Notes: generated from the sequence alone by a model not told the origin. DNA of 64,000 bases from JANXUC01 sp964619065 (GCA_964619065.1 CAZUCC010000007.1:1-64000); one strand, 5' to 3'. Positions 35,146 through 44,396 are shown, counted from the stretch's first letter. Program-made: numbers and translations.

Positions 35146-36648
35146 CTAGTTCACGGGGTTGAGATAGAAGGTTGCGAACAGGCTGTCTTCGTACAAGTCA
35201 AACTGTGTGGAACCGCTGTAAAGCGGGTTGCAAGTATTGCCCACAACAACGCAGGGCGGGCCTGTGATGGACAGGGCGGCCGTGGAGGAATTTGTCGTGG
35301 CGAGTTTGTGATCCCACGTATGTTTCAGCGAGATCGTGTCGGATACTTTCAGCGTGGTTTTGAAGTCAGCAATGAAGAAAGAGCCGCCAAACGTTTTTTC
35401 GAACCCGAAGCCGACCATGGTTTCATAGGTTCCTCCCCGCGCCATCGTAGAGATGGTGGTGTAGCTGTCGGTGTAGGTTTGCGTAATGGGCGTTCCGCCG
35501 ACAGGAGCTTGCAAGTAGAGGAAGTCGGGATTGTTCGCGGTCAGGGTATATCGGGTCAGATCAACCGTGGTGGGGCAGGTGCTGGGAGTGGGTGTACACG
35601 ACCAGTACGGGTCAGCCTTCTTAATGGAATCGAAGTCGGTCCCTGGCCCGGGACCTGTGATGGCCGGTCCTTTGCTCGCTGGCCATGTGATCACCGACGA
35701 ACCAGCCCATGCGCGCTGAAGTGGCGCTGCCTGGGATGGCGTCATGGGAATGTCTCCGTTAAGCCATCCGACATAGACGGGGTAGATATCGGCAACTGGT
35801 TGGTCCAGCGTGCTGACGCCGTGCCCGTTCCACGTAATGCTCGTCATGGCTCCAGACGCATTCGTGTTCACTGTAAAAAGTTCTACGGGGTTGAGCCAGA
35901 GCCACACGATGTCATAGTCATGGTTGAGGCCGACGTAAGGATTTGCAGCCCCACTGGTGGAATAGGACCGAGACACGGTCTCATCCAATTCCAGCGAATT
36001 GGTCGACGTAGAAGTTTGCGAATAGCCCGCGGAGATGGTGGCGCTGACGCCGGATTTCCAGCCCAGGAGTCCAGCGCTGGCGGAGGTAGTGAGACTGGAC
36101 ATAAATGCGTTCGTAAAGGAGTTGCTGACGGTATTGGTAGTGCTGACAGTAGTGCTGTTCGTGTAATTGACCGAACTCGAAGGTCCCGGCGGGGCATAAG
36201 TTACACCGACAATCATGTACTTCGGGTTGATATAGCCGTTGTAGCCGGTGGTAGCGATGGTGGCGTTACCGCCGCCCCCACTTTGCCCAATAAATGTGAT
36301 GGTGAAGTTCGTTCCGCTGCTGGTAAAGGACATGGGTACGCCCGCGGGAGGTTGGAAACCCGGAGGCGGACAGCTGGAGCCGCCTGGAGACTGGAAGTAA
36401 ACTCCTCCACCGTTCAACGAAAAATGGGCGCCATGGGAGTCGACGTAGGAAAAAGCACTGAAATTGGTCTGCGTAAACGGGGTAAGGACGCCGGTCCAGC
36501 AATTCGATGTTTGGGTTGTATAGGTCCAGGAAAGCGTGCCTCCTCCCACGCTGGTGCTTCCGGTTCCAGCAAAAGCCAAGCCTGTTGTAAGCATCAGTAG
36601 AATTACTGAGAACGGAACCGTGCGGGTAAATCGCGAGAAACGGAACAT
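35146..36648 (-). CDS. Large secreted protein of unknown function, Ser/Thr-rich
   Basis: 500 residues. Signal peptide to about residue 27 (VILLMLTTGLAFAG). The middle (residues about 170-240) is an alternating, Ser/Thr-rich stretch: NSTTVSTTNTVSNSFTNAF, then SASAGLLGWKSGVSATISAGYSQTSTSTNS, and later SYTTISTMARGG and ISLKHTWDHKL. The pattern recalls amphipathic strands of aerolysin/ETX-MTX2 beta-pore proteins, but this is only a resemblance. GGGAGG precedes the ATG at 36648; a longer frame upstream lacks the signal. No neighbours suggest its role. Confidence 0.7.
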   Translation of the reverse strand: MFRFSRFTRTVPFSVILLMLTTGLAFAGTGSTSVGGGTLSWTYTTQTSNCWTGVLTPFTQTNFSAFSYVDSHGAHFSLNGGGVYFQSPGGSSCPPPGFQPPAGVPMSFTSSGTNFTITFIGQSGGGGNATIATTGYNGYINPKYMIVGVTYAPPGPSSSVNYTNSTTVSTTNTVSNSFTNAFMSSLTTSASAGLLGWKSGVSATISAGYSQTSTSTNSLELDETVSRSYSTSGAANPYVGLNHDYDIVWLWLNPVELFTVNTNASGAMTSITWNGHGVSTLDQPVADIYPVYVGWLNGDIPMTPSQAAPLQRAWAGSSVITWPASKGPAITGPGPGTDFDSIKKADPYWSCTPTPSTCPTTVDLTRYTLTANNPDFLYLQAPVGGTPITQTYTDSYTTISTMARGGTYETMVGFGFEKTFGGSFFIADFKTTLKVSDTISLKHTWDHKLATTNSSTAALSITGPPCVVVGNTCNPLYSGSTQFDLYEDSLFATFYLNPVN

Positions 36649-37022
36649 GGGGGCCTCCCTGGGAGATGTAGACACGCCGGACATATTCATTGTTCCGTTG
36701 TTGCATGTCAAGAACAATTTTCCATATCGTGAACACTTTATGCTGCGCATTTTCTTACAGTTATGTATTTATGCATGAAATGCAAAAACACAGTTGTGCA
36801 TCTTTTCCACAATCGCGCGCTCTCTCTTAGTGGTTCCACTTAGATAACACTTAGATCACATACTGAGTGACACAGCCTTTAGTTGGGCCTTTGCGTTCTG
36901 CTACAGAACTCCGTATCTCCGACTCGTGATACAGTGCTGGGAATCAGCGCCATGGCATTAGCGCCAGGCATGACATTCAGGACAATCCAGACTCAGCTTT
37001 TAGCCTTTAAGGAGAATTTCTT
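36649..37022. other. AT-rich divergent intergenic region
   Basis: About 374 bp between the divergent secreted protein and hydrolase genes. 36700-36800 is clearly AT-rich. ACTTAGATAAC is followed at once by ACTTAGATCAC (near 36837-36860), a direct repeat that might bind a regulator. No gene. Confidence 0.4.
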
Positions 37023-37862
37023 ATGCCCATGATTACGACGAAAGATGGTACGCAGATTTACTACAAAGACTGGGGTGCGGGACAGCCCGTAGTCTTCAGC
37101 CATGGTTGGCCGCTGAGTGCGGACGCATGGGAAGACCAGATGCTATTTCTGGCTTCGCGCGGTTACCGCTGCGTGGCTCATGACCGCCGCGGCCACGGCC
37201 GCTCGAGCCAACCCTGGGACGGCAACGAAATGGATACCTATGCCGACGACCTCGCCGCCCTGGTTAAAACACTCGACTTGAAGAATGCAATTCACGTCGG
37301 CCACTCCACGGGCGGCGGCGAAGTTGCGCGCTATATCGGCCGTCACGGTACGGAACGGGTCGCCAAGGCCGTTCTCATCAGTGCGGTGCCGCCGCTGATG
37401 CTGAAAACGGATGCCAATCCTGGCGGCTTGCCCATCGAAGTGTTCGATCAGATCCGTGCCGGAGTTCTCGCGGACCGTTCACAGTTCTTCCAGGACCTCA
37501 GCGAGCCGTTTTACGGCGCCAACCGCCCGGACGCCAAGGTGTCACAGGGTATCCGCCATTCATTCTGGCTCCAGGCGATGCTCGCCGGGCACAAAGCTGT
37601 CTTCGATTGCATCAAGGCGTTCTCCGAGACCGATTTCACGGAAGACCTCAAGAAGTTTGATGTGCCAACGCTGATCCTGCATGGCGACGACGACCAGATT
37701 GTGCCGATTGGCGCCGCGGCGCTGCTCTCGTCCAAGCTGGTCAAAGACGCGACGCTGAAAGTTTATCCGGGCCTGCCGCATGGCATGTGCTCGACCCACA
37801 AGGACACGGTCAATGCAGACCTGTTCGCGTTCCTCAAGCGCAGCGATCAGGTGGCGGCGTGA
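37023..37862 (+). CDS. Alpha/beta hydrolase of the cofactor-free haloperoxidase/arylesterase group
   Basis: 279 residues. Full hydrolase triad: GHSTGGGE (Ser about 98), the Asp of ILHGDDDQIVP (about 229), and the His of GLPHGMCSTH (about 258). SHGWPLSADAWEDQM and AHDRRGHGRSSQ are hallmarks of non-haem chloroperoxidases and aryl esterases. Cytoplasmic, with AAGGAG eight bases before the ATG. Its smooth similarity to proteobacterial family members could mean transfer, but I cannot test this. Ends just before a strong terminator. Confidence 0.9.
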   Translation: MPMITTKDGTQIYYKDWGAGQPVVFSHGWPLSADAWEDQMLFLASRGYRCVAHDRRGHGRSSQPWDGNEMDTYADDLAALVKTLDLKNAIHVGHSTGGGEVARYIGRHGTERVAKAVLISAVPPLMLKTDANPGGLPIEVFDQIRAGVLADRSQFFQDLSEPFYGANRPDAKVSQGIRHSFWLQAMLAGHKAVFDCIKAFSETDFTEDLKKFDVPTLILHGDDDQIVPIGAAALLSSKLVKDATLKVYPGLPHGMCSTHKDTVNADLFAFLKRSDQVAA

Positions 37863-37869
37863 TCATGGA

Positions 37870-37902
37870 CAGGGTGACCATGAGGTCACCCTGCCCTTTT
37901 TT
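37870..37902 (+). terminator. Rho-independent terminator
   Basis: CAGGGTGACC (37870-37879) and GGTCACCCTG (37884-37893), 4-base loop, then CCCTTTTTT. Eight bases after the hydrolase stop. Confidence 0.92.
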
Positions 37903-37954
37903 ATTCTGAAGGGTGAATTTACAGAAACTGCCCTTGCCCTAGATTGCCATTGAA

Positions 37955-38749
37955 ATGACCTCAGAGATATTGCGCGACCCACGCGTCCGCGCCGTGGAAT
38001 GGAAAGATCTCACGAAGCTGAGTCGCGCCGAAATTCTTACGGAATTGTTGTTGCCCCTCCCCTGGTTGATCGGCTCTCTGTGGCTCGTCCAAAGGGGACT
38101 CTTTGTGTTAGCTCTCCCTGCCTCCTTCATGTTTTTTCTGGTGGGCTTACGGCAGGTCCACAACGCCTATCACTACGCTCTCGGGCTTTCCCGGCAGGGC
38201 TGCGATCGGGTGATGTGCCTGCTGAGCGCGTTGATGCTGGGTTCTATGCACGCGGTGCAGATCAACCACTTGCATCACCATCAGCATTGTCTGGGAGAAG
38301 AAGACGTGGAAGGTCACAGCGCGCGGCTGCCTGCCTGGAAGGCCATTGCGGTGGGGCCACTGTTCCCAATCCGGCTCCATGTGAATGCTTGGAGGAAAGC
38401 ACGCGGCGCCAGCTTTCGCTGGATACTGCTGGAACTTGCGGTCACCGTAGCGGTGATTGCGACAGCCGTTCTGGTGCGTTGCGCGTGGCTGAGATATCAC
38501 GTGGCGGCGATGGCCGTCGGCCAGTGCCTCACCTCATTCTTCGCGGTTTGGACGGTGCATCACGACTGCGATCGTGACCGGCCCTTTGCGCGGACCCTGC
38601 GAGGCTTATTGAAGAACGCTGTAACTTACAACATGTTCTTTCACGTGGAGCACCATCTGTTTCCGGCAGTGCCTACCTGCCATCTGCCACAGTTGGCGGA
38701 ACGGTTGGATGTGAATGCTCCCGAGCTGACGCGCCTTCGGGTGTTTTGA
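37955..38749 (+). CDS. Fatty-acid desaturase family protein
   Basis: 264 residues, shorter than most desaturases. Three His boxes: NAYHYALG near 70 (partial), HLHHHQHC near 108 and HVEHHLFP near 230, plus HHDCD near 197. Four hydrophobic helices. The boxes fit a di-iron membrane desaturase or hydroxylase acting on fatty acyl, carotenoid or related lipids. The first box lacks a full HxxxH, so activity is uncertain. The start ATG has no strong Shine-Dalgarno. It converges with the VWA gene on the other strand. Confidence 0.82.
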   Translation: MTSEILRDPRVRAVEWKDLTKLSRAEILTELLLPLPWLIGSLWLVQRGLFVLALPASFMFFLVGLRQVHNAYHYALGLSRQGCDRVMCLLSALMLGSMHAVQINHLHHHQHCLGEEDVEGHSARLPAWKAIAVGPLFPIRLHVNAWRKARGASFRWILLELAVTVAVIATAVLVRCAWLRYHVAAMAVGQCLTSFFAVWTVHHDCDRDRPFARTLRGLLKNAVTYNMFFHVEHHLFPAVPTCHLPQLAERLDVNAPELTRLRVF

Positions 38750-38762
38750 AGGCTTGCTGTTC

Positions 38763-39812
38763 CTACTGCTGCACAGCGTAGTATCCCTTGCGCGCCTGGA
38801 CCTTCAGGTCGGGCTTGGTCTTGATCTCCAACTTGCGGAAGCTGCCATCGGTATTTGTGTTGGTGGGGGTGTAGCCGATGTTGTATTGGCTGCGGAGTTC
38901 CTGGGCGATGGCATCGAAGGCGTCGCGGAGTTTGTCGGGCTTGTTGCCGACATCGATCACGCGACCGCCCGTCTCCTCGGTCATCTTGCGCATCTCGGAA
39001 GCGCCGGAGTACATGCCGCCGTAAAAGCCGCGGTCGGCTGCGAGGATTACATAGCAAATCGTATCGGCTCTGTGGGCCGCCTCGATGGCGTCGCGAATCT
39101 TGTAACGGCTGCCCTGGTCCTCGCCATCGGTAAGCAGAATGAGGGCCTTGCGTCCCACTTCGTGCGCCAGCTCGTCGTGCGCGCTGAGATACACCGCGTC
39201 ATAGAGCAACGTGCCCTTGGGGCCGCTGGAGCTGCACGGAACGGGCCCGCCTCCGATGCCCGGAATTCCGCCGCAGCTTCCGGCGCCGGTATTGATCTTG
39301 GTCTTCTCCAGCGCTTCTTTCAGCAGCTTCTTGGAGTTCGTGAAATCCTGGCCCAGTTCCACGTTGATGTCGAAGTTGATGAGGAATGCCTGATCGTTGT
39401 CGCGCAGAATGCGGTTCAGGAACATGGCGCCCATTTCCTTCTCCATGTCGAGCACGCGCATCTGGCTGCCGCTGGTATCCACCAGAATGCCCAAGGTTAA
39501 GGGCTGGTCGGACTCGGCGGAAAAGTACTTGATGGTCTGGGGCTTGCCGTCCTCCAAAACCTGGAAGTCATCCTTGACCAAGCCCGGAACCAGCGCGCCG
39601 TGCTTGTCTTTTACGTTGAAAAAGACCTGTACAACATTCACGCGGGATTTAATGGTCGTCGTGGCCTCGTCCGGCGATGTGTCCTGAGTCGCGTCCTGGC
39701 CCGGCTGGGGCGGGGTGTTGACCACACCATCCTGGGCCCTGAGGGCGGGGGTGAGCAGGAGTGCCAAAGCGAAAACCGGCAGAAGGCGCAGAGGGCGGGC
39801 AGGAAAGCTCAT
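38763..39812 (-). CDS. Secreted VWA-domain protein (acidobacterial type) with intact MIDAS
   Basis: 349 residues. Signal peptide MSFPARPLRLLPVFALALLL to about 25, then a conserved beta domain (VNVVQVFFNVKDKHGALVPGLVKDDFQVLEDGKPQ) and a VWA domain. The MIDAS is intact: DTSGS (about 125), a Thr later, and the Asp of TDGEDQGS. The end GYTPTNTNTDGSFRKLEIKTK is the standard close of acidobacterial VWFA-related proteins. Likely mediates metal-dependent protein contacts in the periplasm or outside. ATG at 39812 preferred; a GTG 15 bases upstream is possible. Neither has a clear Shine-Dalgarno. Confidence 0.88.
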   Translation of the reverse strand: MSFPARPLRLLPVFALALLLTPALRAQDGVVNTPPQPGQDATQDTSPDEATTTIKSRVNVVQVFFNVKDKHGALVPGLVKDDFQVLEDGKPQTIKYFSAESDQPLTLGILVDTSGSQMRVLDMEKEMGAMFLNRILRDNDQAFLINFDINVELGQDFTNSKKLLKEALEKTKINTGAGSCGGIPGIGGGPVPCSSSGPKGTLLYDAVYLSAHDELAHEVGRKALILLTDGEDQGSRYKIRDAIEAAHRADTICYVILAADRGFYGGMYSGASEMRKMTEETGGRVIDVGNKPDKLRDAFDAIAQELRSQYNIGYTPTNTNTDGSFRKLEIKTKPDLKVQARKGYYAVQQ

Positions 39813-39851
39813 AGGGGAATCTCGCACTGTGATTTGTTAGTCTACTTCTAG

Positions 39852-39869
39852 CATTGGATGCATCCAATG
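39852..39869. promoter_or_regulatory. 18-bp perfect palindrome between the two divergent VWA genes
   Basis: CATTGGATGCATCCAATG is perfectly self-complementary over 18 bp and sits in the 193-bp gap between divergent VWA genes, 40 bp from one start and 137 bp from the other. A shared operator is likely. Confidence 0.55.
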
Positions 39870-40005
39870 GAAGCATGCGCGGCCTGCTCGGTAAAAAGTT
39901 TGCTTTTGCGGGAATTGCACGACCTTGGATTCGTATGGTTTAGATCTGTACCCCTTTAGCAGGGCCTGATTGGCAGGAGCTTGATTCGAGGTAGAGGAGA
40001 CGTTC

Positions 40006-41385
40006 TTGGCAGGAATACGTGGAATTCGCCGAAGTATAGGGGTAGCCGTCCTGGTGCTGGGTCTTGCCGGTGCCGGATTGTGGTCCCAAGCTCAACCCCA
40101 GCAACCGCTTCCAGACGCCCCCTCGGCCAAAAGGTCGCCGCAACAACTGCCGGCGCAGCCGCCTGTCAATACCTCCCCGGTGCCGCCGAATGACGCCCCA
40201 CCGTCCTCAAATGAGGGTTCCTCGTCAAGTTTGGACGACCAATCCGATGCCAATTCCAAACAGGGCGGTTCTATGGTCCCCCGGTCCGGTCCCGACGATA
40301 ACCCGTTTCCCGAGCCTGGGACTCCCGGAAACCAGCCTCCTGCATCGCCTACCTCCGTGGCCCCACCTTCCGGAAACCAGGCGCGATCACCCCTGACCCA
40401 GCCGCAAAATGCAGCTCAGGAGCAGCTCTATACCCTGGTGAAGCGTGTTGAATTCGTAGCTGTCCCGGTTACGGTGAAGGACGATTCCGGCCGTTTAGTG
40501 GGTGGACTCTTGCCTAAGGATTTTGTGCTGCTCGAAGGTGGCGTCCAGCAAGACCTCAAATTTCTTACCAGTGACCCGTTGGCCATATCCGCTGCCATTC
40601 TGTTCGACCAGGGCATGCCCGATACTGCTGTGCGCAAACTGAACCAGACATTCCCGGCGCTCGAAGGCGCTTTTTCGATCTATGACGAAGTTGCTATCTA
40701 TACCTATAGCAGCGCCGTCCGCAAGGTAAAGGATTTTGGCGCGCTGGGTAAAGGCTCAACAGCGGCTTTTAGCCTTTTGAAAACGGAGACTGGGCGCTCC
40801 TCCGGCCCGGGGATTGCGGGCGGTCCGCTGGGATCGGCTCCCTCCGTGAATGGCAGATCGGTAGGCGGAGGACCAACACTTATCAATATGCCGCCGCAGG
40901 AATCGCATGTTCTCAACGATGCCCTGCTCAAAGCCGCAGTCGAACTCGGCAAGCGCGATCGTGGTCGACGCAAGGTCATCTTCATTGTCAGCGATGGCCG
41001 CGAGTCAGGCAGCGATTCCGCCTACGCGGACGTGCTCCACGTGCTGCTCACTAATGAAATCACCGTGTATGCGGTTGCCGTGGACGCGGCCGCAATTCCC
41101 GGGATTCGCAAAATAGAACAGATCAAGCTGCCGCGTCACGGCTACGGCAACATCCTGCCCAAATATGCCTCGGCCACCGGCGGCGAAGTCTTCCCGGAGT
41201 TCTCCAAGGAAGCGATGGAAGAAGCCTATGCGCGCGCTATGGGCGACGCCCGCAACCAGTACACACTGGGCTACTACACGCACGCGAAACCCGGAAGCTA
41301 CCGTCAGCTTGAGGTTCGTGTGGCGCGTGCCGGATTGAAAGTGACCGCCAAAGACGGATTCTATCCCCTGCCCCCATCCCGGTGA
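40006..41385 (+). CDS. Secreted VWA-like protein with degenerate MIDAS
   Basis: 459 residues. Signal peptide (hydrophobic about 12-27), then a Pro/Gln/Ser-rich low-complexity segment to about 140 with the acidobacterial PQQPLPDAPSA motif. The beta domain (VKRVEFVAVPVTVKDDSGRLVGGLLPKDFVLLEGG) and the VWA end (YTLGYYTHAKPGSYRQLEVRVA) are as in its divergent partner. Where the partner has DTSGS, this one has DQGMP, so the MIDAS metal site appears lost; the SDGRESGS loop remains. TTG start, with AGGAG about seven bases upstream; no ATG is positioned to keep the signal peptide. Confidence 0.85.
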   Translation: MAGIRGIRRSIGVAVLVLGLAGAGLWSQAQPQQPLPDAPSAKRSPQQLPAQPPVNTSPVPPNDAPPSSNEGSSSSLDDQSDANSKQGGSMVPRSGPDDNPFPEPGTPGNQPPASPTSVAPPSGNQARSPLTQPQNAAQEQLYTLVKRVEFVAVPVTVKDDSGRLVGGLLPKDFVLLEGGVQQDLKFLTSDPLAISAAILFDQGMPDTAVRKLNQTFPALEGAFSIYDEVAIYTYSSAVRKVKDFGALGKGSTAAFSLLKTETGRSSGPGIAGGPLGSAPSVNGRSVGGGPTLINMPPQESHVLNDALLKAAVELGKRDRGRRKVIFIVSDGRESGSDSAYADVLHVLLTNEITVYAVAVDAAAIPGIRKIEQIKLPRHGYGNILPKYASATGGEVFPEFSKEAMEEAYARAMGDARNQYTLGYYTHAKPGSYRQLEVRVARAGLKVTAKDGFYPLPPSR

Positions 41386-41559
41386 CGTTCCGAATGTATA
41401 GCCCCCGAGGTAGCTCTGGGGGGCTTCCCCCACAAGTAACCTCCCACCCGTGTTGCCCAGTTAAGTCCTTGTGATATAACCGTTAGCAGGACTCTGTGAA
41501 AAAAATTGCGTGGCTTTGGGCCAGGCGTTAGGCCCTCGGTCGCCTTATTGGGGATACGG

Positions 41560-42144
41560 TTGAGCTTCATCAATTTTGCAGCCCGCGAGATCAATTGCAA
41601 GATCGTCTATTACGGCGCGGGTCTTGGTGGGAAAACCACCAATCTGCAGCACATCTACCAAAAAACGGCAGAGGCGCAGAAGGGCAAGATGATCTCGCTC
41701 GCCACCGAAACCGAGCGTACCCTGTTCTTCGACTTCCTTCCTCTGGATTTAGGCACGGTTCGCGGATTTAAAACGCGCATTCATCTCTATACGGTTCCCG
41801 GACAGGTTTTTTATGACGCCAGCCGCAAATTGATCCTGCGCGGCGTGGATGGCATTGTGTTTGTTGCCGATTCCCAGGAAGAACGCATGGACGCAAATCT
41901 GGAAGCACTGGACAATTTGTACACCAACCTGAAGGAACACAGCATCGATTTCGGCAAGCTGCCCTACGTTTTGCAGCTCAACAAGCGCGACCTTCCCAAC
42001 ATCCTTCCTGTAGATCAGTTGACGCGTGAACTTCGCAAGAAAGACGAGCCTGTGATGGAAGCGATCGCATTTCAAGGTAACGGCGTGTTTGAGACCTTGA
42101 AGGAAATTGCGAAGCAGGTATTGACGGAATTGAAGAAGGGGTAA
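41560..42144 (+). CDS. mglA: MglA-family small GTPase
   Basis: 194 residues, collinear with Myxococcus MglA from MSFINFAAREINCKIVYYG to VLTELKKG. Nucleotide motifs: GAGLGGKTT (P-loop), TVPGQ in place of DxxGQ with Val-Pro as in all MglA, and NKRD for guanine. MglA sets cell polarity and activates gliding or type IV pilus motility. The partner GAP mglB is not adjacent. The TTG at 41560 is the family start; GGGGATACGG precedes it. An in-frame start 18 codons earlier would add residues that the family lacks. Confidence 0.93.
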   Translation: MSFINFAAREINCKIVYYGAGLGGKTTNLQHIYQKTAEAQKGKMISLATETERTLFFDFLPLDLGTVRGFKTRIHLYTVPGQVFYDASRKLILRGVDGIVFVADSQEERMDANLEALDNLYTNLKEHSIDFGKLPYVLQLNKRDLPNILPVDQLTRELRKKDEPVMEAIAFQGNGVFETLKEIAKQVLTELKKG

Positions 42145-42334
42145 CCGGTGGGAAGGCCCGCCGCCAGATTGGCCTCTGCTGTTTCGATTGACATCTTCTT
42201 GCTACCCAAACACGTTCTTCCCCGTCTGATCCTCCGATAGCCAAAACACAAGATAGGGGTGTATCGTCTTTTGTGTTTCTTGAATCGCTGCTTTTTGGAA
42301 ATTCCAACCAATTTCATTCCTTTTCGAGGTTCCC

Positions 42335-44386
42335 ATGCGAATTCGAATTTTGGCCTTCTTGCTTTTGAGCGCGGCGTTGCTTTCGGCGCAGGAAGTATCT
42401 AGCTCCAGCGCGAATGTTGGCGGCTCAACCCAGAAAAGTATCGAACTCAGCGATATGAACCGCACCATCGATCCTTGCACCGACTTCTTTGAGTACGCCA
42501 ACGGGAATTGGCGTGCACAGAATCCGATTCCTGCCTCGATGGTGCGTTGGAGCCGTCGCTGGAGGTCAGGGGAGACGATCAAAGACGACATCAAGATAAT
42601 TCTGGAGGAGGCAGCGCAGAACAAGTCCGCCGCCAGGGGGAGTACCGCGCAGTTGATTGGCGACTACTACAGCTCCTGCACGAACGAAGCGCGCGTGAAT
42701 GCTGAAGGGATGAAGCCGCTGAAGTCGTGGTTGGCTGAGATTGACGGCGCTAAGGACACCGCGGCGGTGCAGCGTTCCATGGTACGGCTGCACGATATTG
42801 GTGTGACTGTGCCATTCTCGCTGGCCGGATCGCAGGACCCGCACGAGCCTGGGATGATCATGGCGGACATCGCCGCTAATGGGCTGAGTTTGCCGGAACG
42901 TGACTATTATCTTGGCTCGGAGGATCGCTTCAAAGAGGCGCGCGTGAAATTCGTGGAGCACGTAGCCAAGATGTTCAAGCTGATGGGCTCGGGTGATGCC
43001 GCCGCCTCCGCAGCGGCGAAGACAATTCTGGAAATGGAGACAAAGCTGGCCGAGGCGTCTCTCGATCCAGCCTCGCTGCGTGACCCGAACGTTTCCGATC
43101 ACAAGACGACGTTCGTGCAACTGGAGGCGATGGCCCCCCACATCCGCTGGAGCGACTACTTTGAGCATCTGCAGTTACCGAAAGACGTGACGCTAAACGT
43201 GCAGGAACCGAAGTTTTTGCAGGAAGTCGATCGCCAGATGCAGGCAGTGCCCCTGGCGGATTGGAAAACTTATCTGAAGTGGCAGTTGCTGAGTTCCGTC
43301 GCTCCGGATCTTTCGACGGAGTTTGTGGAAGAGAGTTTTGCTTTCAACGGCAAATACCTGAATGGCGCGACCGAGATGAAGCCGCGCTGGAAGCGCTGTG
43401 CGGAATCGACGGATACCCTGTTCGGCGAGGCCCTGGGGAAGGAATATGTCGCGCGATATTTTCCGCCGGAAGCCAAGGCGCGCATGAAGGAGATGGTCCA
43501 GAATATTCTGGTCGCGATGCACGACGACATTCTCACGCTGCCGTGGATGAGCGAGGAAACCAAGAAGCGCGCGCTCGTGAAGCTGTCGACGTTCAATGTG
43601 AAAGTGGGCTACCCCGATCACTGGAAGGACTACAGCCACGTGGTTGTGAGCCGCGACAACTATTGGGACAACGTGCTGGCGGGGCGGCGGTTCAATGTGC
43701 AGGACGACCGCTCCACGCTGGGTAAGCCGGTGGATCGCGGACGCTGGGGCATGACGCCTCCGACCTCGAACGCTTATTACACTCCGCTGCTGAACGAAAT
43801 TGTGTTTCCGGCCGGGATTCTGGTGCCGCCTGCGTTTGACGTGAAGGCGTCCGACGCTATGAACTATGGCGCGATCGGTGTAGTGATTGGACACGAAATC
43901 AGCCACGGCTTCGACGACCAGGGTGCGAAGTATGACGAAAAAGGCGCACTGAAAAACTGGTGGACAAATGACGATCTGAAAAAATTCAATGAGCGCGGCG
44001 CTTGCGTTGCCAAACAGTTCGACAACTACTTTATCGAGCCGGGAGTGCACCACAACGGCAAGCTGGTGTTGGGCGAGAGCATCGGCGATTTGGGTGGAGC
44101 GAAGATTGCTTTCAAGGCGTATCAGAAGTCGCTCGAAGGCAAGCCGCGTCCGGCGAACGTGGATGGCTTCACGCCGGAGCAGCAGTTCTTCATCGCTTGG
44201 GGACAGTGGCGAGGCGACGCCGTGCGCATTGAGACGCAGCGGGTAATGGTGCAAAACGATCCGCATCCGATTGGAAAGTATCGCGTGAATGGACCGCTCT
44301 CAAATCTGCCAGAGTTCCAGCAGGCGTTCTCGTGCCAGGCGGGATCGACGATGGTGCGGATGGAGAACAGGTGCGAGGTTTGGTAG
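42335..44386 (+). CDS. M13-family metallopeptidase (neprilysin-like), secreted
   Basis: 683 residues with a signal peptide (residues 1-19, ending LLSAQ). N-terminal lobe DLNRTIDPCTDFFEYANGNW-like start, and the catalytic lobe: zinc-binding HEISH at about 520-524, the third ligand in GESIGDLGG near 580, and NAYYTPLLNEIVFPAGILVPP. The C-terminal CEVW replaces the usual CxVW of neprilysin-like enzymes. It cleaves peptides under about 40 residues in the periplasm or outside. GAGG precedes the ATG. Common in acidobacteria, often in several copies. Confidence 0.93.
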   Translation: MRIRILAFLLLSAALLSAQEVSSSSANVGGSTQKSIELSDMNRTIDPCTDFFEYANGNWRAQNPIPASMVRWSRRWRSGETIKDDIKIILEEAAQNKSAARGSTAQLIGDYYSSCTNEARVNAEGMKPLKSWLAEIDGAKDTAAVQRSMVRLHDIGVTVPFSLAGSQDPHEPGMIMADIAANGLSLPERDYYLGSEDRFKEARVKFVEHVAKMFKLMGSGDAAASAAAKTILEMETKLAEASLDPASLRDPNVSDHKTTFVQLEAMAPHIRWSDYFEHLQLPKDVTLNVQEPKFLQEVDRQMQAVPLADWKTYLKWQLLSSVAPDLSTEFVEESFAFNGKYLNGATEMKPRWKRCAESTDTLFGEALGKEYVARYFPPEAKARMKEMVQNILVAMHDDILTLPWMSEETKKRALVKLSTFNVKVGYPDHWKDYSHVVVSRDNYWDNVLAGRRFNVQDDRSTLGKPVDRGRWGMTPPTSNAYYTPLLNEIVFPAGILVPPAFDVKASDAMNYGAIGVVIGHEISHGFDDQGAKYDEKGALKNWWTNDDLKKFNERGACVAKQFDNYFIEPGVHHNGKLVLGESIGDLGGAKIAFKAYQKSLEGKPRPANVDGFTPEQQFFIAWGQWRGDAVRIETQRVMVQNDPHPIGKYRVNGPLSNLPEFQQAFSCQAGSTMVRMENRCEVW

Positions 44387-44396
44387 AAACTCTTTC

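Noticed and set aside
35083..36600. 505-codon plus-strand frame across the secreted protein
   Set aside because: Gly/Arg-rich shadow, no signal peptide, and the reverse frame has a signal peptide and Shine-Dalgarno.
37023..37862. Hydrolase as recent horizontal transfer
   Set aside because: Only an impression from family similarity; local GC and codon use are not obviously different from the neighbours.
43193..44266. 357-codon reverse frame opposite the M13 protease
   Set aside because: Shadow of the zinc-protease frame; Arg/His-rich without motifs.
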